A program made the position numbers and the translations under genes. Shown one piece after another: positions 41,613 to 50,475 of a stretch of DNA of 64,000 nt; position 1 is the first letter of the stretch; each line of letters opens with the position of its first letter. The notes under the pieces are model-generated. The model saw only the letters and a program-made list of their open reading frames with translations. It ran no database searches and was not told the origin of the DNA. Origin of the DNA: Pelagomonas calceolata (Eukaryota; Sar; Pelagophyceae; Pelagomonadales; Pelagomonadaceae); the NCBI GenBank assembly GCA_918797485.1, contig CAKKNE010000005.1, forward strand, positions 186,001 to 250,000, read 5' to 3'.

Positions 41613-41939
41613 ATGGCGGCGAGAATATTAATACTGATGGCGGCGGCTTCAGCTCTAAGTGTGACACGTCGCGTTTTGTTGCTCGCGTCTACCGGCGACC
41701 AGGCGCGGCGTTTATTAAATGACCTCGACGAGGCGTCGTCGAGGCTCGACGCGTCCCTCAATACGAAGAGTCTCCCCACGGACCTCCCCTCGCGATTCAA
41801 CGTGACGGCGGGCCCGGCCCAACGCACTGGGGTCAACCAAAGGACGGGCTACTGCTGGTACGAGCTCGCCGGCGAGTGGAGCCGTTTAGAAGGCGACCAG
41901 TGTTCGCAGCGGGACGCGAAGGGCCGACTCCAACCATAA
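41613..41939 (+). CDS. Small secreted/plastid-type precursor, unrecognised
   Basis: ATG 41613; 108 residues. A hydrophobic leader (MAARILILMAAASALSVTRR) is followed by VLLLASTGDQARRLLNDLDE and a compact C-terminal part with two Cys (GYCWYELAGEWSRLEGDQC). The leader resembles the bipartite presequences of the nearby lumenal proteins. It begins 4 nt after the preceding stop and ends 13 nt before the convergent DHH-CBS stop, so it has almost no independent promoter or terminator space. Confidence 0.5.
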   Translation: MAARILILMAAASALSVTRRVLLLASTGDQARRLLNDLDEASSRLDASLNTKSLPTDLPSRFNVTAGPAQRTGVNQRTGYCWYELAGEWSRLEGDQCSQRDAKGRLQP

Positions 41940-41952
41940 TACTTGATTGTTT

Positions 41953-43616
41953 TTACCCGGGCCCCGCCTCGCCGGACACGCCCAAAGCCGACGGCCGCGG
42001 CAGCTCGCCGCCGTAGTAGTTCCGCAGGCGCAGCAAGTCCGTCCGCGTCACGATGCCCAGCAGTCGGCCATCGTCTTCCACCACCGGAACCCGCCCGACG
42101 GTCGTGACGAGGATCTCCTCGAGCCGCGCCAGAGGCGTATCCCGGCTGACGGTCGTCACCTGCGTGCGCATGACGCCCTTCACTTTATCATTTTGCCTTC
42201 CAGCTTTTTCAGCTTTAGAAACGTCGCTCATCTTCAGGACGCCCCGCAGCCGGCCCTTCGCGTCGACCTGTGTGGAAATCACCCAATGAGTCGGGTGCAC
42301 ATCGCCACGCCATCGAGCTGGCGTCGCGTCGATGGCGTGGAGACGCGCCGCGACAATTTGATTTATGCACTGGCGTCGACGACGGCCGTCGCCTTCAGCG
42401 AGTGCGCATTTAACAATCGACGAGCGTCGGCGATGGTCGCGTCGTCCTTGAGCGTCACTACTGCGGATGTCATGATTGCGGCCGCCGTCGGCTCGGCTGG
42501 TATTTGCCCCAAGACGTACTCCCGCGCCACGTCGAGCACGTTCCGCGGCGCGCCCATGGCCTTGCGGTCGTTCTCCGGCACGGCCGCCGCCGCAGCTCTC
42601 GCGTGGCCGCCGCCTCCAAATTTGGACATCACTGTTCGGAGGTCGACCGTCGCGGCTCCCGGTCTGGCTCTTCCAATGAGGTCCAGGCCGTTCTGGTGCT
42701 CGCAGGCCATGATGAGCACGTCGGCAGCTGTGAGCTCGAGCAACTCTTCCACGACCGCGGCTAAGCCGGGCACGTAGCCTTTGCTGCGGACCGCGACCGT
42801 GGCGACGCCGACGCCGCGGTACAAACGCGACTCCACAGTTCTTAGAGCCGTCGCCAGGATCTTCCGCTGATCTCCGCTTATTCGTTCCACCCCGAACTCT
42901 GCGATGGCGGCTTGGGACGCGCCCTTGCGCAGCAGCCACGCTAAAGCGTCGGCGTCTCGCGCCGTCGTCGTCTCGTAGGCGAGGCCGCCTGTGTCCGCCC
43001 GGATGCCTAGCACGTACAACGTTGCTTCCGGTACTGATGGGGTCACGTCGGCGTCCCGGAGTCGCTCCACTATTAATGTAGTGGTGCTACCAACGGGTTC
43101 AACCACGACCTCCGTGGCATGCAGTCCCAACGACTCGGACTCCTCGCCCTCGCCCCCGACGTGGTGGTCGTAGACGTGCAGCGACTGCGCGAGACTGAGC
43201 CATCTTTTCGACCGTCCTAGGCGCGCGGCCGACGACGCGTCGACAACGCCCAATGCCTCAATATCAGACCCGTCGATGGTCTTGAAACCGCGCACGGGCA
43301 ACACATGCTTGTGGTAGGCCAGGAACCGCTGGACCACCGGCACCGCGCCGCGTGGCATGACGACGTGCGTCGGCACGAGTGAAAACTCCGGGTCCCGGCC
43401 CCATAGAGAAGCTAAGGCGCAGGCCGCGGCGAGCGAGTCGAAGTCGCAGTTTGTGGTGGTGAGGACGACGTTGCAGGGCTCGGCCGTAATCTCGGCGACA
43501 GGTTCTTGCGTCGCGGCGCGGAGTGCAGTGCTGCACTTTGGCCTTGGTGCAAGGAAACCTCCCGCCGTTTGCGTGATGGCCAGGAGCGCTGCGGCGACTC
43601 GTCGTGTTCGCGGCAT
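41953..43616 (-). CDS. DHH-family phosphoesterase with two CBS domains, plastid-type leader
   Basis: ATG 43616 (a longer frame opens at GTG). The leader MPRTRRVAAALLAITQTAGG, then FLAP, resembles a plastid presequence. DHH motifs are TTTNCDFDSLAAACALA, GVVDAS, YDHHVGG and GIRADTGGLAYETTTARD; the DHHA1 domain has KFGGGGHARAAAA. Such enzymes hydrolyse phosphodiester or phosphoanhydride bonds (nano-RNA, pAp, cyclic dinucleotides, polyphosphate). Two CBS units follow (TIADARRLLNAHSLKATAVV-DAKGRLRGVLKMSD; RVPVVEDDGRLLGIVTRTDL), which usually sense adenosine nucleotides. A 113-bp introner sits exactly inside the first CBS domain. In bacteria the DHH-CBS pair often precedes a CCA-adding polymerase; none is present here. 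Confidence 0.85.
42268..42380 (-). mobile_element. Introner with 8-bp target-site duplication and internal inverted repeat (DHH-CBS gene)
   Basis: GTCGACGC flanks the element twice (plus-strand GCGTCGAC at 42373-42380 and 42260-42267); the first copy supplies the GT donor. It ends GGTGATTTCCACACAG. Inside, CCACGCCATCGA and TCGATGGCGTGG form a perfect 12-bp inverted repeat. Splicing restores ATAVV-DAKGRLRGVL of the CBS domain. Confidence 0.88.
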
Positions 43617-43999
43617 TGCTGCGACGCGCGCTGCAGCTGCCCTCCTGCTTGCTCTTCGTTGCACGCTTGCTCCTAGCTACCGCAACGCAGAGAAGGCGTA
43701 GCCAGCGTGCCTCAGGGCTGCGATAGGACGTCCCGTGGCCTTATTCTTGATATTGTGAACGTGCACGGGGTTTGTTGCGGGTGCAAGCGCGCGCCGAGGT
43801 CTCTCTAGTGCCTTACATGCCGCTAGCTAAATCCGTAATCGGGAGACCAGCCTCTCGCTCGGAGCCTGAGCCTCCGCTGGCGTTCGCGCAGCGGCACGCC
43901 ACAGCTTAAACGCACCGGAACTGGTCAGAGATCTGCCGCTCCATCCCTGGACCAGCGGGCGTGGTCATCCCGTACATCCTTACCGGCCGAGCCGCAGCA
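43617..43999. other. Divergent promoter region
   Basis: 383 bp with no gene. Bipartite motif copy 5 lies near the middle. Confidence 0.5.
43804..43827 (+). promoter_or_regulatory. Bipartite CTAGTGTCT...GCCGCTAGC motif, copy 5
   Basis: TCTAGTGCCTTACAT then GCCGCTAGC, 173 bp upstream of the ankyrin-protein ATG and 188 bp upstream of the divergent DHH-CBS ATG. Confidence 0.5.
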
Positions 44000-44720
44000 A
44001 TGGCTGATTCCGGTTCTGATTCCGATTCCAACTCCATTCCCGAAGAGCAGCAAGAGATCTGCGACGCTGTACGAGCTTTCGACGTCGAAGCTTTGCGCCG
44101 ATGCCTCGCTGCTGGCGTCGACCCTAACCTAAGGGAACCACGGTCAAAATTCCCGCTGTTGTACTACGCGATACTTTGGGGTAGCGGGGTGCGTCCCGAA
44201 AGGACTATTCAGGCGCGACTCGCGTGCATTTCGATGCTGCTGGAGGCCGGCGCTTCAGTAGATTTAGGTCCCGAGGGTACCGATGGAAGAACGCCGTTGC
44301 ATTACATTGCGAGCTATAAAACCCCATCATACCGTCGTCATCGCATTACCATAAAATCGGGCGCCGATGTCAACACTACTTACTTTGGGGGCTCAGTGTT
44401 AGAAACTGCAGCAAAGTGGTGTGGTGGCCGCTACCGTCAAGAAGCTCATCACGGCGGGCGCAGTGGGTTTAGACCGAGCGCTGGTAAAAGCGATTGCGAA
44501 AGGCAACCAACGCACTTACGCTCCGCTCATGCGCGCCGGAGCAGCAATACCTCTATCTAGTAGCACCTTCTGTGAGAAAATCCGCATAGCAGGCGCTTCA
44601 AAGCCTATGAAAACGCGCACCGCCAGCACCGTGGCGATCTTCGCGCCGAAATTCCTCATCTCCCGGCCCGCTCGGGCGCGTCCTCGAGTTTGTATTCGAC
44701 GTGGGGGGTCACTGAATGTA
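44000..44720 (+). CDS. Ankyrin-repeat protein (end uncertain)
   Basis: ATG 44000. Ankyrin-type units are seen: EICDAVRAFDVEALRRCLAA-GVDPNLR, LACISMLLEAGASVDLGPEG, TDGRTPLHYIASYK, KSGADVNTTYFGGSVLETAA. A one-base frame change near 44420 continues with VAATVKKLITAGAVGLDRAL and YAPLMRAGAAIPLSS. An acidic Ser/Asp N terminus (DSGSDSDSNSIPEEQQE) precedes the repeats. Ankyrin repeats mediate protein contacts; no partner is evident. The stop cannot be fixed because the surviving frame runs into the convergent reductase gene. Confidence 0.6.
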
Positions 44721-44736
44721 CTGTTAAACAATTACA

Positions 44737-45906
44737 CTAAGCTCGTCGATGCGCGATGCCGAGCTGAACACACCCCCTCACCGTGTCCGCGACCGTGTCC
44801 GCATGCGGCCGGAAGGTCAGTCCTAATTCATTTTTGGCCCGCGCGTTCGACAGCGTCGTGCGGGCCTCGAAGACGCGCCGCTCGTACTCCGTCATCACGC
44901 GCGGACCAAGTACAGGCACATGACTCAGCGCCTTCCCAATGGCAAATTTCCAGGGCGGCAGCAGCGGGTCCGCCGTGTACTCGTATTCGGGGCACGCCTC
45001 CGCGGCCACCTTTCCGAGCGACACGGGATTCACGCTCGCGCACGTCTCGTCGTTGCACAGGACGAACCGCCCCCCGTCCAACTCAGATGCCCGCTCCACC
45101 GCAATACAGTGCGCCGCGGCGACGTCGCGCACGTCCACGAAATGCGCCGAATTCGGATTTAAGATAGGCTTCGGCAGCAATAGATTCCGCACGAACACCG
45201 GCGACGCCTTCGTGTGGGGCTTCGTCATCACGGGCCCGAGGACGATGCCGGGGTGCAGCGCGACGAAGTTTATGTTCTTGCAATGATCTCTCGCTCGGCG
45301 CTCGGCCCGCGTCTTGCCAAAACCATAAGCGTCTCCATTTTTGAGGGACGAGTAGTCGTTCCAGTCGCTTTCGTCGAAGGTTAACGATGCCTTGTCGAGG
45401 GAAATGACCGCGGCGATGGACGAGGTCAACACGAAGGTCTTGCATGTACTAGGTAAGGACGACAATACATTTTCGACACCATCAACCGCGGCGCTCGCGA
45501 TGGACGGGTCCCTCCCGATGACGACGGTGGCAGCCGCGTGGACGACGGCGTCGGCGCCGGCCAGTCCCGCCTCGAAGGAGCCCTTTACTCCAAGGTCGCC
45601 GCCGTCGACCAGTGTTAATCGATCAGCACCGGGCAGCGCTTGTAAGTGTGCTGCTTTCTCTTTATTGGTATCGCAGCCGCGGACGAGCGCTCTGACCTCA
45701 TGCCCGCGCTTTAGTAGCTCTTCGGTGATGTAGGAGCCGACGTAGCCGCTCGCGCCGGTGACGGCCACCGTCAGGTCGCGGCGGCTGGCCGCGGCGACGG
45801 CGCGTCTTGCGGCGCCTCGCAGCAGCACCTCGCCCGTCACTGCTACGGTCAAGTGGCGCCGGCTTGCAGCGACGGCGCGTCGCGATGCCACTCGCAGCAG
45901 CAGCAT
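44737..45906 (-). CDS. Extended SDR reductase/epimerase (dihydroflavonol/cinnamoyl-CoA reductase-like)
   Basis: ATG 45906 (a GTG-initiated extension is unlikely). The Rossmann motif is TVAVTGASGYVGSYI; the acidic and adenine site follows (LVDGGDLGVKGSF). The active site has FVLTSSIAAV (Ser) and DAYGFGKTRAER (Tyr-x3-Lys). HPGIVLGPVMT and HFVDVRDVAAAH are typical of the DFR/CCR branch that uses NAD(P)H to reduce aldehydes or ketones. The substrate is unknown. The N terminus is unusual: the beta-1 segment is duplicated (ASRRHLTVAVTGE, then ASRRDLTVAVTGA) through a 78-bp tandem DNA repeat. About 389 residues. Confidence 0.85.
   Translation of the reverse strand: MLLLRVASRRAVAASRRHLTVAVTGEVLLRGAARRAVAAASRRDLTVAVTGASGYVGSYITEELLKRGHEVRALVRGCDTNKEKAAHLQALPGADRLTLVDGGDLGVKGSFEAGLAGADAVVHAAATVVIGRDPSIASAAVDGVENVLSSLPSTCKTFVLTSSIAAVISLDKASLTFDESDWNDYSSLKNGDAYGFGKTRAERRARDHCKNINFVALHPGIVLGPVMTKPHTKASPVFVRNLLLPKPILNPNSAHFVDVRDVAAAHCIAVERASELDGGRFVLCNDETCASVNPVSLGKVAAEACPEYEYTADPLLPPWKFAIGKALSHVPVLGPRVMTEYERRVFEARTTLSNARAKNELGLTFRPHADTVADTVRGCVQLGIAHRRA
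45758..45906. repeat. 78-bp tandem duplication in the SDR N-terminal coding region
   Basis: Copy A (45758-45835) and copy B (45836-45906) share the order GTCA/GTGACNGC, GGCGCCGGCTTGCAGCGACG-like and CGCAGCAGCA. A third, degenerate trace (GCCGTCGGTTCGCAGCCACG) lies further upstream at about 45922. The period is exactly 26 codons, keeping the frame. Confidence 0.75.
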
Positions 45907-46253
45907 GAGTGATGTATTGCGCCGTCGGTTCGCAGCCACGGCTGCTCACGTGGTTAGCGATTGCAAAAGTTGTCTCTCGCCGCAGCCTCGCTTGGTTTCT
46001 GGCACGACTTGATGCCTTTGTGCTGAATGCAGCAGTCATAAAGCCAAGCTGCAGAGAGCCATTTTGAGCCATTTTTTGCACGGCAGCGCTCGCCCCCGCT
46101 AGAGCGGCGCTCGCCATCAGCCTTGCGCATCGCTCGAGTACGTGCGACTGACGCCTTAAACGGCACGCCGCGCCCGCTCGCGTGCTCCAATTGACCTTGT
46201 GCAGCAGCACACGCGTAGCAACAAGCGCGCGGCACGCACCGCGCTCACTAAAA
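45907..46253. other. Divergent intergenic region
   Basis: 347 bp. It includes the third trace of the SDR repeat. No gene or clear motif seen. Confidence 0.45.
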
Positions 46254-47583
46254 ATGCTCCGCCTGCTCGTCGCCGCCGCAGCGATCATCGTAAACCATGC
46301 GGACGAGACCGTCACCCTGAAACGGGACGCCGCCGGCCGAGGACGAGCCCGAAGTGCAGGCGTCGATGAACTCGCTGGGCGGCGCCTTCATGCCTGCTGT
46401 GGGAGAGGACTACGAAAATGAAGCGGCGAAGGAGGCCGAGCGTGTTAGGCTGTCCCAAGCGGCCGAGCAGGCGGAAGCTCGCGCGCGGGCCGAGCACGCG
46501 CAGCGCTTGGAAGAAGCCCAGCGCCAATACGCGGCCCAGCAGCAGGCCGCCCAGACCGCGGCGTTGGAACGAGCCAAGGCCGAGGCGCTGGCGCAGGCGG
46601 AGGCGCAGGCGGCAGCGAAGGCCGAGGCCGACGCCGCGGCGGCGCAGGAGGACGCGTCGCCCGAGACGGCGACGCACACGCCGATGCACGCCGAGGCGGC
46701 GGAGCTCGCGCAGGCCTACGCCGCCGCGGCCGAAACGCTCAGCGGCATTAGTGGCGAGGAGGAGGAGGCTGCTGAAGAGGCCCCCGCGGCAGAGGAGGCC
46801 GCCGACGAGGCCTCGCCGGTGGAGCAGGCCGCGGCCGCCGAGGCGCTGCGGGCGGAGAACGCCGCGCGGCTCCGCGAGGCCGTCGCGCAGCAGCAGCGGC
46901 AGCTGCGCGAGGCCGAGCTCGCGCGCCGCGCCGAGCAGCAGGCGACGCTCGCCGAGGCGCAGCAACAGGCAGGAGTGACCACCGACGCGTTGCGCGAGCA
47001 CACGATGCCCATCAAGCAGGAGCCGCGGTCGCCGCTCGAAAGCGACCTCCGGCCCGCCGACGCGGCTCAGTTAAAGGACATTTATCAACGGGACCAGAAG
47101 TTGGCCGAGATGCGGTCGCGCGCGCAAGTCGATCCTTCGACAGAATTAAGACGGGCCCAGGCCTGGGCCGAATTGCCGGCGCGGGAGCGGCGGAGCTGCG
47201 CGGCTGAGGTTAGTAGGATCACCAAGAACTACAAGCGCGGCCACTACGCCGTGTTAGGCCTTCGCAGAAGCGCGTCCCAGATGGAGATCCGACAACGCTA
47301 CCGCCAGAAGGCGCTGCTCGTGCATCCCGAGAAGAATCCGTCGCCCGACGCGCGCCTGGCCTTCGAGCAGCTGCGGGAGGCGGGCGAGACGCTCGCCGAC
47401 GACCGGTTGCGCGACGCGCGTATGACAAGAAAAACGCAACGGCAGCAGGAAGAGAAACTTGATCATTTCAGGGGGGAGGTCTTGGCGTTTGCGGAGACGT
47501 CGGCGGAGTACCTCCAGGCGCGGCTGCGCGAGTTTCCCCGGGTCTTGTACGGGGCGGCGGCGGTGTCGTTCCTGCTGGTCTAA
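46254..47583 (+). CDS. Membrane J-like protein with coiled coil and HPE instead of HPD
   Basis: ATG 46254. A short signal (MLRLLVAAAAIIVNHADE) leads, after one frame change near 46335, into AEDEPEVQASMNSLGGAFMP. A long Ala/Glu/Gln coiled coil occupies about residues 50-270. A J-domain-like segment follows (RGHYAVLGLRRSASQMEIRQ, RYRQKALLVHPEKN, LREAGETLADDRLRDA) and a terminal helix (VLYGAAAVSFLLV) reaches the stop. J domains stimulate Hsp70 through His-Pro-Asp; here the motif reads HPE, so Hsp70 activation is doubtful. An ER/plastid membrane J-like scaffold is my best reading. Confidence 0.65.
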
Positions 47584-47665
47584 GTCTATCTATATGGGTC
47601 TTCGCGTATCCAGGCTAGTAACTCTCAGCTAGATAGTGCCTCGGCGACGCAGACGCGACACGCTG

Positions 47666-50261
47666 ATGGACGCGAATCAAAGAAAACAAGGCCGAATAAA
47701 TAACACCGCAGCTGCTATTTCGGCTGGCACCCTCGGTGACCCGAGCCAGGACCCTAATCTACCCTGGCAGCCCACTCGACCCTATGTAGATGCTCATAAT
47801 ACTGACGCGGACGGCCAAAGGGATGCGCAAAACGAGGCATGGTTGGCCCGGGCGCGGCGAGAAGCCGACGACATCTACGACTATTCACAACCAAGCAACC
47901 GACCGCCGCATCGGTGGACCGACGACGAGGAGGCGCGCTCCTCGCCGCCCTGCGGCGGCGGAGATTGCTTCAGCAGTCACGGAATAGATTTTAAGCGCGT
48001 CGCCGCGCAGCTCAATTTCGACGTCGACTGGCAGCAGTGCTCGAATCGCTGGCAGAGTCATCTAAAAGACACGACCGACGGCAGCGCGCGCGCGGGCGGG
48101 GGCGCTGCGAGTGGGACCACTGCACCTACTGCCCCTTTTCAGTGGACGGCGGCGAAGGACGCCGCGGTCTTGGCGCTCGTGGGGAGCGGCGTCGGCGTGC
48201 AGCCTCTGAGAGCTGGTGGTGCGAGGGTAAGTCACAAGGCCGTCGCCGAGCGGCTCGACTTCGTGGTCACGGAGAGGCAGCTCACGGTTCGGTGGTGTGC
48301 ATTAAAAAAAAAGAAGGAAGGCCGCGCGGCGCTCGTGGCGGGCCTCGAGGCGGCCAAGGCGGCGGCCCGGCGGCTCCGGGGCGGCGCCGGGTGGCCACGC
48401 CCGGCGTGCCGACGGCGTCAAGCGCCGTGCCGCTGCGCAAGGGTAACTGGGACGCGCCGGAGAGAAGATACGCGACGATGATCGCCGGGATGTTCGTCGA
48501 GGGGCGGCTCGAAAATTGTGCGGACGGCACGATGCTGTACGCGCTGCTCGCCGAACGGCTGTTTCGCAAAGAAGGTAGTGTCAAAAGCGGAAAGAAGAAG
48601 TTCACGAACGTCACAGGGATCAGCAGTCGCGCCTTCGTCCGCACTGGTGCTCTGACCGACGAGGAACGGGCCGAGCTGGGCCGTCTCGAGACGGCGTTCC
48701 GCGAGTCGTTCGACGCGGGGCAGCGCTGGGCGCTCGCGGTAGCCGACGCCGAACCGACGCCCGGCGCCGCCGCCGCCGCGACGGACGGCGCGCGCGCGGT
48801 GTGGCCGCGCGTCGGGGCGTGGAATCAGGAGGAGGACGCGCGCTTGGTGACGCTGGTCGCGGCGTTCGAGGCGGGCCGCGCGTCGTGCTCGCCCGGCGAG
48901 ACGCTCGAGACGTTTCTCAGTAGGGAACTGGGGTGCTCGAGGTACCGAATAGCGCTCAAGTTCAAGGGCAACGGCGAGCACGGCACGGAGCTTGACGGTC
49001 GCACCTTCGCGCCCAACGAGGGCGACGCGCGCGACGCCGACGCCGCGGTCGCCATGGAGGAGGACGCGCCGACGCGGCCCGGCACGCCCGCGCCGCCGAC
49101 CGCGCCGTCTCCAGTCCCTCACGGCAACGCGACCGACGCGACGACGCCGCCGGGCGACGACACGCCCATGGCCGAGGCGCCGGCGGCCGCGGCCGCGCCG
49201 GCGCCTGCCGCGGCCGCGCCGGCGCCTGCCGCGGCGCGTCGCGGACGCGACGCTGCGCCCCTCGCTATCGGACGGCTGCTCCCGCCGCCACCGCCCAAGC
49301 CACGGCGCGGGCCGCGGCAACCGAAGGTGTCAAACATGCACCGCGAGTTCGTGGAGGCCTTCAATTATGCGAACGAGGGCCTGGAGCTTTTGGACGTGGA
49401 TCCCCTGTCGTGGCCGGCGTCGCCTGGCGCCTTCGTCGGCTTTAATAATGAGAGAGCGCTGGAGTCCGTGCTGCTCGGCGTGCAACAGGTCGTGGCGACG
49501 GTTCGAGGAGGCGTCGTGCGGCCGAACGACCCCGAGGTGCTGCGAGTGATGTACGCGAGGCTGCGCCGCGACCACGAGGGCCTGCTGCGCGCGGCGTTTA
49601 ACGAGATGTTCGGGCGCGAATTGAGCGACGTGGACTACGAGGGCATCGCGGAGGTCCACGAGCTGATCGCGGTTAAGCAGGAGACCGCGTACTCGATCGG
49701 GGCGCTGGCGCTGGTGCACGGGGGGATCACCCCTCTTTTCGAGGCGTACCCCGAGACCTGGAGATCGTACTTTAGCGGCCGCGCGTGCACGAAAGCGGTT
49801 GCTGATCACGTGGGCGGTTTGATCCCGAACGTCTCTGGGCGGGAGTTTGGGTCGCTCATGAACCATCGACGCGGTGACGGCGATGGCGACGTCATCCAAC
49901 GCGACGAAGACGCGCCTGCTGCGCCCTTCGCCGCCGCCAACGACGCCGACGACGCCTCCGCTGCCCACGACGACGACGCGCTCGTGGACGACGACCCCGC
50001 GAGCCGGCGGGAACGGGTCGCGGAGTTGCGGGCCATCGCCACGCGTGAGTTCCAGCTCTGCGACGGCATTAACGCCCAGATCCGACACCTACAAATAGAG
50101 ATCCAACGCCTCGCTGGCGAGCACGACGCGCGCAAGGCGCGGGCGCGCAGTGCGGTGGACGACGCCGCCCGGCTCGAGTCGGTGAGGTGGCGGTCGGCGC
50201 GCGGACGGCACGAGGCTACGGCGTACTGGCGGTCGTGGACAGCGAGTCCATGCGGTCCAAC
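47666..50261 (+). CDS. SANT/Myb-like multi-domain protein (end uncertain)
   Basis: ATG 47666 (82 bp after the previous stop). Trp-containing SANT/Myb-like units are RWTDDEEARSS...VAAQLNFDVDWQQCSNRWQS, FQWTAAKDAAVLALV...VTERQLTVRWCALK, and after a frame change near 48410 NWDAPERRYATMIAGMF and AWNQEEDARLVTLVAAFE. The middle is Pro/Ala low complexity (about 49090-49320). The C-terminal half has FVEAFNYANEGLELLDVDPL, VLRVMYARLRRDHEGLLRAA and a coiled coil (NAQIRHLQIEIQRLAGEHDA). Probably a DNA- or chromatin-associated factor. The frame stays open into the next gene, but 50262-50475 reads as noncoding, so I stop here. Confidence 0.5.
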
Positions 50262-50475
50262 TAGTTATGCTTTAACTGTGCTTTTTCTGTATCCCGACAC
50301 CTGTTTTTCGGGCGTCGCTACCAGCGTTCCGACGCGTATTCGCCTGCGCGGACGTGCGGGCTCGCCGTCCGGGCATCATCACGATAGCCTTGGCATTGGC
50401 CTTATTTGTGCCTCGCTTTTTGCGCCTATCGTCGCATCGTCGGATCCGCGTAGTGCTCGTAACTATTTGCCCGCG

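Noticed and set aside
50262-50475. Read-through joining the SANT-like and HNH-like genes into one 1,300-residue protein
   Set aside because: The frame is open but the connecting ~70 residues look noncoding, and an ATG at 50476 starts a plausible new protein.
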